IMG/VR virus record: IMGVR_UViG_3300033149_006567
Location: 1 to 64,000 of that record
From: a virus
Length of the DNA stretch: 64,000 nucleotides
Direction: 5' to 3' (one strand)
Positions 18,301 through 26,911 of the stretch are shown here, piece after piece. Position numbers and translations under genes: made by a program. The notes beneath the pieces were generated by a model. The model had not been told where the DNA came from, searched no databases, and saw only the letters and a program-made list of their open reading frames with translations. Position 1 is the first letter of the stretch. Each line of letters begins with the position of its first letter.

Positions 18301-19760
18301 GGATGTTTTGGAGGCATCCCTTTACCACAGAATATTCTGCCATGCCATTGAGATTTCGGAGAATAGCTGGGGCCGGAAAAGAGGCCCTTGCCTTAATGCC
18401 GGAAATCAATGTGAACATCATGGGAAAGACGGTATCTATTAGTGCCCTAGTGGCCGCTATGGGAGACAAGGATAAGGATACTGCAGGCTTTATGATACTC
18501 GGGGGGGATCTAGAAAAAAAAGCAAGGGATTTCTGGTTTAGAAAGGGAAACATTGAGACTCAGCGCTACTTAGACCAAGTGGTTAAGACGCAGTTACTAA
18601 AACCTCAGGCTGCTAGTGCAGTTGCTGAAATGGAAGCTTTGACTGCCAAGCAGTTATCTGAAATTGCTATTGAAAAGCTTAGCATGCCTAGCCAATATGT
18701 TGGGAGAACGTCTCTCGCTTTGACCAAAATGAAAAGGGCGCTGACTTATATGCCCGAAGGGTACATGAGAGAGCAGGCCGGTTTATTGACAGCCTTAATG
18801 GAGCAGGGGCCAATAGCAGGAAAGCATATACCGGCGGAAGAGCTGGCCGGGAATATACGAGCTTTTGAGGCTTCTTTTCAGGGACTGGAGAGTGCCATTC
18901 TTGGAGGTAGGGGCCGAGATATAGAATACTATTTTAAGGAAACGTTAGGGGCTACTCAAGAATCTCGTATGGTTAGGGATATATTGACTCAAGGAGTTCA
19001 ACTTACAGAGGAGAAAGCTAAGGAGCTATCTAGATTGATGGGGCCAGGAGTGGAAATTTCTCCTCGACTTGGTGGCACGCAATTACAAGAGACTGCGGAT
19101 TTTATGGCCGAAGCTATGCGTCGCTATGCTGGCACAGAAGAAGCTCGGATGTTTGATTTGTTAACGGGTCGAGGGGATGTGAGGGCAGCCAATGATATGA
19201 GGAAATATTTGCAGAGGAGCAATATCGAAGCCGCGAAGCAAGGCATCAATAAGTTGCGAAGTGGTTTCGGCAAGGTAGTTAGTAAAATAAAATTGGCAGC
19301 AGAAAACATAGTCGGGGCTGAAGGCGGGAAATTATTGAAGTATGCGAAACCGTTAGCCATCGGGACTGGAGCAACGATGCTTTTGGCCGCCGTTCTTAGT
19401 CGCCCCTCGGAAACTCTCGGGCCATCAGGTGATAGAATCCCAGGGGATCGCTCTCGGTCAGTTCCTCGCCGAGGAAGAGGGTCGTATAGAACTCCAGAGA
19501 ATCTTCATCCACCTTCTCAGGTGTTGGGTAGTCCAACTGCTCCTACTAGGCTGACGGTTCCATCTGCTCGAATTACATCGGAAAAGGGTTATAATATAAA
19601 TGCGCGGATTGCGATGGAGCAAGAAAATGTAGACCCAGTTAGATTAGCGCAAGAACTAGAACGTGGCGCTGGCAATACCGACAGGGTAAATGTTAATATC
19701 AGTGATAACCGAGCAACTTTAAACATGGATCAATTGCTTAACGAGCTTTATAATGGCTGA
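15297..19760 (+). CDS. Giant tail protein 2 (tape-measure candidate)
   Basis: A 1487-residue protein from GTG 15297, overlapping the previous gene by 11 nt. Mostly helical, with hydrophobic segments at the N-terminus (DVLIGAPLAAGLGMSAW) and near residue 1360 (KPLAIGTGATMLLAAVLS). A proline/arginine-rich linker follows. The tail (TDRVNVNISDNRATLNMDQL) has the same VN-rich strand seen at the end of the preceding giant protein. Size and hydrophobic segments fit a tape measure. Whether this protein, its neighbour or both act as ruler cannot be told from sequence. It overlaps the hub gene start by 8 nt. Confidence 0.55.
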   Translation: MASDPKKIEREFTFKDVLIGAPLAAGLGMSAWRFAKEVPTAFSQTVRSGFGEDFLRQVAPYASSVAGTDAAINNLVRSASSVREPAEAVFAWKAAASAIPDPFGKAISPEGLTEPFASIGSVFREHLPRFSPSYRLKFMRLFQTNLKAIQKQKSVAGVDFDLAKLAPAEIAPVTPESYLRAPLRGPEDLPVHLKTYGQRIQNTLGDVGMEWVSRPEWQGAGLGAYRMRLGPGLSLNIPKSVGGQALLGQNLASQYAVGDFTVFDEATRKVTRMPYDEYTLYRFEKEILPRLRPGAENAFASTREAQAAIDALGRELREKGTFLGATPPMFQTRAAQGYGTLRSRVTHLVTSKGKTITAPEALRIPELRALVGPELRAAGVSPSSMAKGTLSRYSAQNLFLGGAAAPESRRLEQAFREWEFFKGDLPAREAERFSWLLSPEYKRLYGERGALLHRTVFAKPEEMSRLAEKAPSLIMRAGEGEWEVSKALMDYMKSVRSSHMEVHRLTTEMAENFMEKGGVGYAKRAVSLPAGMVIGYGPSGEMVNLSRKSTLLGYGRVGENLKLYFTEMAPEEIHKQMFGAKGGVVPRRRGVFSIMSEVMRLPQGAEARMSVGMLKKNPHYHTMQMTSALWDILGAKQAAGLPVGGLEDFISRPAETVRFLERRATMGGKYSHRAFTKSLLGMAQAGGLSAEEFGRVFGGVPEVFGEGWEASLGGGLSGAERRAMEELSPVGTVFSTYAGMLEQRIPSGGGATIEPRLFTLLEAGQYGEFGSKISAEIARRAALDNPEALLVSEEVRRSLASFVGQAESSWAQDVFKLQSRFSREAFEGFLEKGGWLEMPGKTGNIYVPGMDKVRQMLPHELPGGEQAFTEFAKTYSRLARAASDVEAGRLPLEEFLGAEGVYEGAMRAIQREHAPFGKGLFGLARKGTQRVAGSRFLELASTIGASEAAENAFLKTATPFDVGLSDYWFEKMIQDSERQGVMEAAETAAVRARWESGEAVGGMFWRHPFTTEYSAMPLRFRRIAGAGKEALALMPEINVNIMGKTVSISALVAAMGDKDKDTAGFMILGGDLEKKARDFWFRKGNIETQRYLDQVVKTQLLKPQAASAVAEMEALTAKQLSEIAIEKLSMPSQYVGRTSLALTKMKRALTYMPEGYMREQAGLLTALMEQGPIAGKHIPAEELAGNIRAFEASFQGLESAILGGRGRDIEYYFKETLGATQESRMVRDILTQGVQLTEEKAKELSRLMGPGVEISPRLGGTQLQETADFMAEAMRRYAGTEEARMFDLLTGRGDVRAANDMRKYLQRSNIEAAKQGINKLRSGFGKVVSKIKLAAENIVGAEGGKLLKYAKPLAIGTGATMLLAAVLSRPSETLGPSGDRIPGDRSRSVPRRGRGSYRTPENLHPPSQVLGSPTAPTRLTVPSARITSEKGYNINARIAMEQENVDPVRLAQELERGAGNTDRVNVNISDNRATLNMDQLLNELYNG

Positions 19761-22700
19761 TGGCGGAAATTTTATAATTAATGACATAGAGCTGACGATA
19801 CCCCCTCAGCAGATAAAGATAGACCACCAGTCCTTTAATCATCGCTGGCAGACTCTCCGGACTCGAGGCTCTAAGAAGGTCAAGTCAGGGTATTCTATTG
19901 TAAATATCAGAGTTCGCGCCACTTTTGTTGATCATTCTGATTTTGAAAAACTAAGGAAACTGGTGGCTCAACTTAGGGTCACTCCATTTGCTTATGTGGA
20001 AAACCAGCATATTCGCAATGCCGTTCTAGAAGGCTCCCAGGAAGAGAATCTGGTTTTAGCTTTAAAGTCGATCAATATTCGTAAGCCAGCCAGGACTGTC
20101 AATTCCATAAATGTTGTGTTTGATTTTGCCTGGTTCAATTATAAGCCCTATACTTTGCTTTGGCAGTATCGAGTTGATATATTTAGTAATTTGGCGACTA
20201 ATGATCCCAAGTACTCTTATGCCTGGAAGATGATGTATGAGGCTGAGATTAAGAAGGGAGGCTATATCCCGATTAAGCCCCCCGGAGCTTCTGGAGAAGA
20301 GCTTTCAGATAGTTTGATGATCGGATTTAGAGAGTTTATTTCTCCCCTGATGGAGGGGGATGACTCCAAGAGTATTACCCCAGAAGATGCTATTAAAAAA
20401 TATTTTGAACTGCAAGGGAAAATAAAAAGTCAGGCTGAAAAAAGTCTTAGGGGACACGGAGCTTCTGAGTTTCCACAGCCCGTAGAGACTACTGGGGACT
20501 ACGTGGCAGAAGCCAAAAACTTATTGGGGTACTCTACCTCTATGGAGCTGGATTTATTTTCAGAAATACAGGGAGAGATAGGAGGGAAGAAGTTTACCTA
20601 CAAGGGGTTGGATTGGGAGCCCCTATACAAAGACGATAAGCCTCTCACCAAGGATGGCCGCGCAATATTTAGCCGCAGGACAGCCCTAGATGCCAAAAGA
20701 TCTGATATAACGGTGACTGGGGTAGACATATCCTTTCAGCATAATTTAGCTATGATGCCAGTTCTGGGATATTCTCATGCTACTTTTCAGCATACAGGTA
20801 GTGTGGATTCTGTTGTTTCTCTTCAGATGATAGCTAGAAGTGAAGAGGCGGTCAAAAGAATTACTCATTTTTACAATGCAGTTAAAAATGCGGAAATAAA
20901 ATACAAGTCGATTCCTGCTGGTAGTCGCAATTTGTATGTTAGCAATGACATACTGAATCTTTGCGGAATTCAAGAGTGCATAGTCGAACAGTTTTTTATT
21001 GACACAATACCAGGTCAGATAGGGACTTATTCAATTAGTTTGGTTTTGTCAGAAAATAGTTATCCAGATTTAGGAGAGAAATTTGTTTCAGAGTTTGCTT
21101 TTTCTTCAAAATGGCTGAGGAGCGAGATAGCTAAGATTTTAGAGGGGTATGTCAAATTGGCCCCGGGATTTAAAGAAAAGTATGTTTTCGGCAAGAAGTT
21201 TTCAACGCGGCGAGTGGAATCTTTTGAGAATAGAGTGTATGAGACTACAATACTTTCGTCGGATGAAAGTAAAAAGAAGCTGTATGATGCGACCAAGCAG
21301 TACGCAGAATTGATGAGTGGGTTGTATAACGAGCTAGAGGAATTATTGGGCGAAGGGAAGGGGGTACTTGGGGAGTATGGAGATTCAGCGCTTGGATATC
21401 AGTTGGCGAGCTTTTTATCTCTTCGAGATGAAGGAGTTTTTCCGGGGATACATAAAATACAAAGTGATTTAATGGATAACGTAGTCCTCAATAAGACCAA
21501 GAACGCCAGTCGTGCTGGAAAAGAGAACACTGGGATATCGGATACTTTGGGGGCTTTAGGCGGGGACTACGACGCTGTAACTCGCCCTTCTGCTACGGGG
21601 GCGACGGAGGGTAGTTTTGGAAATGCCCTGAACAGCTTGGGTCAAAAGAGTGCGCAGATACACGCTCTTTATCGAGGAAGTTCTGGAGAGTTTACAGACG
21701 AGGAAAGACGGCAAAAAGACGCTTTGACCCAGGAGTATGAGTGGGCCTTGAACGTCCTAAGGAGGTCTTCTAGGGAGTACGTGAGTAATCGTCATTTGGA
21801 AAGTAAAGAAGAGTATCAGCGGCTTTTAAGTCAGTATAAAAATAATGAGGATGTTATCTCCCAAGGGCTAAGTGGGGCCGCCCTGAAGGCTTACTGGGAG
21901 GAGTTCAGGACTGTTAGCGCAAGGCGTTTGGCAGAAAAGCGCTTGGGGCAAAGGGGTCTGCAAGATCTCATATTCGACATAGTAAGAGATTATATGGGGC
22001 AATATGTTTCTCTTTTGGATCGATTAATTAATCCCGGGGAGATATTGAAGGAAAGGGAGTTTTTAGACATAGCCAAGCAGGTTAAGGAGTCTCTTCTGAA
22101 AAATGTGGGGTCAGAATGCTATCCAGATTTTCCCTTAAGAGAGGTTGCAGAGGCCCTGCAGGTTGAAAAGGGCGACATCAATTATGAGTTGGGAGAGCTA
22201 CTCTTTTCAGAATGGAAAGATAAGGGCGACTACATGAAGGGTTTAAGTCCAGCCTGTTTGATTAATCCGGATTTTTATCTTATCAGCGAGACTTTTGATA
22301 AGGCTGGGAATTTGGTTGATGAAGCTTCTATCAAAAAGGTCAAAGAAATATCCAAAAGTAGTTTGAGCAATTATGAACAAGCGCATAAAAAATGGCTTGG
22401 TAGAGTTGAAGAGAATTATCAAAAACGGACACAGGCAATGAATTCTTATAGTCGGAATTCATTTCAAAGTTTGACGAAAAAGGACAAAGAACGGGTAAAT
22501 AAGGGGAAGGCGAGTGCTTTCGGGGGTGAAGCAGTAAGAAGCTATATGAAACAACAGTCAGATTACATGGATCCCTACGATTTTCCCGAAGGGGGTTATG
22601 CGTATGACACCCCCACAGCCTTAGCTCTCGAAGGCGCAAATCCTGTTGAATTTTCGACCATTGATGCTGGCGTTGATGTTGCACTAGGTCAAGAAGATAT

Positions 22701-25683
22701 GAATGACTATTGGATGTGCTACGGGCGGGAATCTGTTTATTTAGAGGAGCCAGAGGTCAAAAAAGAAGAGCGCATTAGACATATATATGGGGGATACGAG
22801 ATACTGGATGGGACGAAACCCAGTGTGTGGGGGAAGCGAGAGGATATAAGAGCAGGTTCGCAGGGAGCGCCGGATAAATGGATTTGGCCCGTTCCGTCTT
22901 TTGGTAGAGGTCCCAACAATATATCGAGTTATTATGGAGAGAGATGGGATCCCGTGGAGGAAGAAAAAGGGGAATACGTTAAGGCATTTCATTATGGAAT
23001 TGACATAGTAAATGGGATAAGCGGCAAGTCTTCTAGGGGGGCGACAGTTGTTGCCGCAGCCCCAGGCAGGGTTGTTTTTGCAAAAGGAGGCCGAGAGAGA
23101 AAAAGGAATGTCGATAACGAGTATGTAGAGGGAGATAAGGGAGAAACGAGTCAAATACTTATTCAGCATGGTGGAGGGTTTTATACCAGGTACAAGCATG
23201 TAACAGGATATGAAAAGTGGCTAGACCCCAATTCTCCCTCTTATTTTCGCAAAAAGCCCTTTGTTAAGGGTGGAGAGGAAATAGCAAAAGTTGGGAATGA
23301 GGGCTATTCTACTGGAGCCCATTTACATTTCGAAACACTTGCAGGAGGGAAAGAGACTAAAAGTTATGCCAAAGATCCATTACTAGTTTTGGCAGGAGAC
23401 TACAACGTTTCTGCCCCAATAACCGTTGGAGAAAATGCTGAGGCGGAGGATTTACTGGCTCGTTTTATCGGAGAGTTTGAAAGAGACTTATATCTAGGGC
23501 AGGGCAAAGGGGTGATGCGGGCATATCCCACTTTTAAACTTTATTTTATAGAAAGTGATTTCGGGGAACGAAAAGAGTATTCTTTTGACGATTTCTTTTC
23601 TTATTCCTCGGTTAAAAATATACAGCTGGTTAAGCATAAGCATATACCCGCAGACGTGTGCATATTGGAGTTGACGAATATATCTGGGGTATTAAGTAAC
23701 CGGAAGTTTCGGAACGCCCTAGATGACCAAACTGACAGGATAGTCAGTCAAGTAAGGCCCATTAGCAAAGAAGACGCAAAGTCTCCCGAGAGGACAAATA
23801 CGAAAGAGGAGAATCCGCTAGTATCGATGTTACTGCAGGCGGGAGTTCAAGTGCAGCTTAGGCTAGGGTATAACAATAACCCTCAATTTTTAGAAACACC
23901 GTTTAATGGTGTGATAACAGAAGTTCAGTTTACTGAATCTGATGATTTAGTCCGAGTTGTGGCCCAAAGCTATGGCACTCAATTAGTTCAAAGGTTTAAG
24001 GGAATAGATAAAAGTATAAAAAGGGGCGGGCTTTTTAGTACGTCTGGAGACACGGGTTCGCTATTGGAAGAGCTACTTGGTTCTACAGAGGTTACTCATT
24101 TCGGTCGATGGGAGCCGGGGTCAAAGGGCCAGGATGAGCTTTATAATACCCTCACCAATAGGTGGGAGTTTAACCCTAAACCTCATGCCTTAAATATATT
24201 TGCGCCAGGGGGGGATTTCTTTTTTAACTTATTTAAATCTGCTCCAAATTACTATATGTTTCGGACTACCATTTGGGATGTAGCACAAGAGATGACATTG
24301 AGGCATCCCGGGTATATTTGCCAAGCTGTTCCTTACGAGGGAGAGTGGGGACCTCGGATGACTCTTTATTTCGGACTTCCCAATCAGCTTTATTACAGTA
24401 GAGACCCGAATCCTCAGGAAAAGGAGTTCGCTAGTGTTCTTGGAAGTTTAGCGGAGAAGATAGAAAAGAATAAAGAACTAGATGATAGCGGAGAGCAGCT
24501 TGCCAAAACATTGAAGGATTCGGCCTCCTCTATAAATCCAGAGAAATTTAATGAGCAGGTGGAGAAGACCGCCAGAGATAATTACAGCAAGAAGAGTAGA
24601 AGTCAGCATTTTGATAAGCTTAAGAAGATTTTTGCGAGGAGCACAGGCTTGAATAAGCCATTTAGGGCTTATCATTTGGTTACAAGCGAGTCACATATAA
24701 TAGCCAACAATATTTGGCCCGTAGCTCCCAGACGACTTTATAACGCGGTGAATCTTCAATACAGTGACGACACCATATTTTTCGACGAAGTTGAAGACGG
24801 CAAGACCGGAAAACTGGAGTCTAGTGACCCCGAAGTGCTTTCTATGAAGGCGGATGTTGATATACCGGACGAAGACATAAGAGAGTTTTTCGCTAGATAT
24901 CCGAATTGCATAGGAGAAGAGCAGGCCAAAAGATATGCCCTAGGACTTCTTTGGGAAGCTCAGAAGAAAGCGTACCAGGGGAACCTGATTGTGATAGGGA
25001 ATCCAAGAATTAAGCCTTATGATGTTGTAATAATTGCAGATAGCTACACTGACATGTATGGCATGGTGGAAGTAGAGCAGGTTGTTCACAAGTTTTCTCA
25101 GGAAAATGGTTTTGTTACGGAAATAAAACCCAATATGTTAATTCATGTAAATCAGACCGCGACTATGACGACAGACGAGGTTATGGGTATGGTGGCGGCT
25201 GAGGTTTTGGGGAAACTTGACATGGATACCGCTTCCAGACTTTTAACGCAAGGGGTTCAGCTTAGTCGGGAGGCCGATAAATCGGTCAGCGGGAAAATAG
25301 CAAAGGCGATTACGGATAACTCAGAGGCTGTAGCGCTATCTACAATGGCGATCAGTATGCCTGCTGGGCTTGCGATACATAGCTGTCTTTGGTTATTCAG
25401 GAAATTTATGGCGCATTCTCAGTTTAATCACCCCTTTAGGTACGAGCCATTAATTTATCGAGGACAACCGATGCTTCAAGGGTTAAAGGCTAGATATAGT
25501 CAAAAAGGATTTTTCTGGTTAAAGGGAGAGTTTATCGAAGAAGGCCTCGAGGGGCTTAAAAATAAATACGAAAATCTTAAGGAGCAGTTTGCTCCAGAAA
25601 ATTGGTTTGATACTCGAGGAGATTTCGGAGATTATTTCTGGGGTATCAAACAGGGCTATGCCGGGCCTAAGTTGGGAGAATAA
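19753..25683 (+). CDS. Baseplate hub fused to an M23 (LytM-type) endopeptidase
   Basis: A 1976-residue multidomain protein. The N-terminal 450 residues contain two tail-associated beta domains (starting FIINDIELTIPPQQIKI). A helical region spans about 450-1000. A complete M23 zinc metallopeptidase domain lies at about 1042-1216 with H1080-x3-D1084 (FHYGIDIV) and H1190-L-H1192 (GAHLHFE), the zinc ligands and catalytic histidine of the family. It should cut peptidoglycan cross-bridges during DNA entry. Residues about 1250-1850 resemble the gp27/gpD hub fold (FNGVITEVQFTESDDLVRVV). The start ATG overlaps the upstream gene. Hub identity rests on order: tape measure before, spike, gp25-like and gpJ-like after. 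Confidence 0.8.
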   Translation: MADGGNFIINDIELTIPPQQIKIDHQSFNHRWQTLRTRGSKKVKSGYSIVNIRVRATFVDHSDFEKLRKLVAQLRVTPFAYVENQHIRNAVLEGSQEENLVLALKSINIRKPARTVNSINVVFDFAWFNYKPYTLLWQYRVDIFSNLATNDPKYSYAWKMMYEAEIKKGGYIPIKPPGASGEELSDSLMIGFREFISPLMEGDDSKSITPEDAIKKYFELQGKIKSQAEKSLRGHGASEFPQPVETTGDYVAEAKNLLGYSTSMELDLFSEIQGEIGGKKFTYKGLDWEPLYKDDKPLTKDGRAIFSRRTALDAKRSDITVTGVDISFQHNLAMMPVLGYSHATFQHTGSVDSVVSLQMIARSEEAVKRITHFYNAVKNAEIKYKSIPAGSRNLYVSNDILNLCGIQECIVEQFFIDTIPGQIGTYSISLVLSENSYPDLGEKFVSEFAFSSKWLRSEIAKILEGYVKLAPGFKEKYVFGKKFSTRRVESFENRVYETTILSSDESKKKLYDATKQYAELMSGLYNELEELLGEGKGVLGEYGDSALGYQLASFLSLRDEGVFPGIHKIQSDLMDNVVLNKTKNASRAGKENTGISDTLGALGGDYDAVTRPSATGATEGSFGNALNSLGQKSAQIHALYRGSSGEFTDEERRQKDALTQEYEWALNVLRRSSREYVSNRHLESKEEYQRLLSQYKNNEDVISQGLSGAALKAYWEEFRTVSARRLAEKRLGQRGLQDLIFDIVRDYMGQYVSLLDRLINPGEILKEREFLDIAKQVKESLLKNVGSECYPDFPLREVAEALQVEKGDINYELGELLFSEWKDKGDYMKGLSPACLINPDFYLISETFDKAGNLVDEASIKKVKEISKSSLSNYEQAHKKWLGRVEENYQKRTQAMNSYSRNSFQSLTKKDKERVNKGKASAFGGEAVRSYMKQQSDYMDPYDFPEGGYAYDTPTALALEGANPVEFSTIDAGVDVALGQEDMNDYWMCYGRESVYLEEPEVKKEERIRHIYGGYEILDGTKPSVWGKREDIRAGSQGAPDKWIWPVPSFGRGPNNISSYYGERWDPVEEEKGEYVKAFHYGIDIVNGISGKSSRGATVVAAAPGRVVFAKGGRERKRNVDNEYVEGDKGETSQILIQHGGGFYTRYKHVTGYEKWLDPNSPSYFRKKPFVKGGEEIAKVGNEGYSTGAHLHFETLAGGKETKSYAKDPLLVLAGDYNVSAPITVGENAEAEDLLARFIGEFERDLYLGQGKGVMRAYPTFKLYFIESDFGERKEYSFDDFFSYSSVKNIQLVKHKHIPADVCILELTNISGVLSNRKFRNALDDQTDRIVSQVRPISKEDAKSPERTNTKEENPLVSMLLQAGVQVQLRLGYNNNPQFLETPFNGVITEVQFTESDDLVRVVAQSYGTQLVQRFKGIDKSIKRGGLFSTSGDTGSLLEELLGSTEVTHFGRWEPGSKGQDELYNTLTNRWEFNPKPHALNIFAPGGDFFFNLFKSAPNYYMFRTTIWDVAQEMTLRHPGYICQAVPYEGEWGPRMTLYFGLPNQLYYSRDPNPQEKEFASVLGSLAEKIEKNKELDDSGEQLAKTLKDSASSINPEKFNEQVEKTARDNYSKKSRSQHFDKLKKIFARSTGLNKPFRAYHLVTSESHIIANNIWPVAPRRLYNAVNLQYSDDTIFFDEVEDGKTGKLESSDPEVLSMKADVDIPDEDIREFFARYPNCIGEEQAKRYALGLLWEAQKKAYQGNLIVIGNPRIKPYDVVIIADSYTDMYGMVEVEQVVHKFSQENGFVTEIKPNMLIHVNQTATMTTDEVMGMVAAEVLGKLDMDTASRLLTQGVQLSREADKSVSGKIAKAITDNSEAVALSTMAISMPAGLAIHSCLWLFRKFMAHSQFNHPFRYEPLIYRGQPMLQGLKARYSQKGFFWLKGEFIEEGLEGLKNKYENLKEQFAPENWFDTRGDFGDYFWGIKQGYAGPKLGE

Positions 25684-25685
25684 TT

Positions 25686-26090
25686 ATGCCGCTTCCGTAC
25701 AGCAATACCTTTCAGGGTGAACAGCAGAAAATTCAGCGTGAAGCAAGTAGTCCTAGTGACCAAAGCTTGAATATGGCCTTGGGGCGCATAACAGAAATTG
25801 ACGAAGATACCCAACAGGTTAAAGTTCGGCTATTTAGTGGTAGAATGGTTGGAGAGGATCCTAAGCGAGGGAATTTCCTTCCACTGGTTAATGAAATAGA
25901 TGATATTCTTTTTCGCTTTGGACCGCTTAGGAAGAACTTGGTTGTTAGAGTTATGTGGAGGGGAAAAACTTCGACGAGAAATGCTTTGGTAGAGGTAATA
26001 GCAGGGGAAGATGCCGAGTTCTTAAAACAAAAACCTGTTGATCAGGGCGGAGTGGGAGTCCACAAACTAATGTCTCCGGGAGGCTTCTAG
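25686..26090 (+). CDS. Baseplate OB-fold (gpV/gp5-N-like) protein
   Basis: A 134-residue protein immediately after the hub. The central part (MALGRITEIDEDTQQVKVRL, then LPLVNEIDDILFRFGP, then NLVVRVMWRG) has the strand pattern of the small OB-fold domains that link hub and spike in contractile baseplates. It ends VHKLMSPGGF. No lysozyme or long spike repeat follows, so the pointed tip must come from another protein, possibly the next gene. Confidence 0.55.
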   Translation: MPLPYSNTFQGEQQKIQREASSPSDQSLNMALGRITEIDEDTQQVKVRLFSGRMVGEDPKRGNFLPLVNEIDDILFRFGPLRKNLVVRVMWRGKTSTRNALVEVIAGEDAEFLKQKPVDQGGVGVHKLMSPGGF

Positions 26091-26420
26091 ATGGCTGAAA
26101 AAGTTAAGGTATGGAGGGTAACTCCTGATTCTTCTGCGCATATACTGATGAAGGACAGTGCGGTATATGTAGCCGCAAGTAGCAAAAATTTTATGGCCAT
26201 AGATGGCAATGGTATTACCTTAAGGGGGAATATCTCGATAGCTAGTATGGGGCAGGGTCAGCGCACAGGAGGACTATTCGTAAATCAGAATGAAATAGTG
26301 AATATGATTCCCAAAACCATGATGACTCCGATTCCGATTAAGATGCCAATTCCCCCCTTGGGGTTTGTTAAAAATGTTATAAAGGCCGTTCAGTTTGGCC
26401 TAGCGATGATGGTGGGATAG
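26091..26420 (+). CDS. Small spike/baseplate protein
   Basis: A 109-residue protein from ATG 26091, right at the upstream stop (CTTCTAGATGG). Residues 1-75 are a short-strand beta repeat (SAHILMKDSAVYVAASSKNF, then DGNGITLRGNISIAS) of the kind found in needle-like spikes. The C-terminal 35 residues are unusually rich in Met, Pro and Ile (MIPKTMMTPIPIKMPIPPLG) and hydrophobic. Position after the OB-fold gene suggests a spike component. No PAAR motif is evident. Confidence 0.45.
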   Translation: MAEKVKVWRVTPDSSAHILMKDSAVYVAASSKNFMAIDGNGITLRGNISIASMGQGQRTGGLFVNQNEIVNMIPKTMMTPIPIKMPIPPLGFVKNVIKAVQFGLAMMVG

Positions 26421-26421
26421 A

Positions 26422-26907
26422 ATGCCAGGATTTTACGACTCAATAGATATGCGTTGGGACGACAATGGAGACTATTTGCTTTCCGAAGATGGTGATTTCC
26501 AGGATACATCGAGTGACACGATAGAGTCTTTTGTCGCCGAAATAAAGTCTGTTTTGCGTTCGGAATTGGGGGACTGGGAAAAGCACCCCAATTATGCAGC
26601 AGATTTAAGAGAGTTTATCGGGGAGCCGAACAATCCTGAGACGGCGAAGAGAATAGAGAATAGAATTATCTATTCTTTGGTTCAAAACAATGTCGTCTCC
26701 AGAAGTGATGTTAGTGCCAGATTGGTTCCGACTCGTCCTGATACGGGTTTGGTGATTCTGACGATTCAGGCCATGCCGACGGAGACCAATAGTTTGGGAG
26801 AAAGTGGGACTGTTTCGGTGGTCTTTGCGTTTAATTTAATTGAAGGCGGGATACTGTTTTTGGATTCAGAGCGAAAGATAAACTTGTTCCCGGTTACGGA
26901 GAGGTAG
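26422..26907 (+). CDS. Baseplate wedge protein, gp25/gpW-like
   Basis: A 161-residue protein with the compact gp25-like pattern: DTIESFVAEIKSVLRSELGD, then ADLREFIGEPNNPETAKRIE with later strands VILTIQAMPTE. The N-terminus has the typical MRWDDNGDYLLSEDGDF lead-in. gp25-like proteins help nucleate sheath assembly in contractile baseplates. It lies directly before the gpJ/gp6-like gene, the conserved order of these phages. Confidence 0.75.
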   Translation: MPGFYDSIDMRWDDNGDYLLSEDGDFQDTSSDTIESFVAEIKSVLRSELGDWEKHPNYAADLREFIGEPNNPETAKRIENRIIYSLVQNNVVSRSDVSARLVPTRPDTGLVILTIQAMPTETNSLGESGTVSVVFAFNLIEGGILFLDSERKINLFPVTER

Positions 26908-26911
26908 GAAT

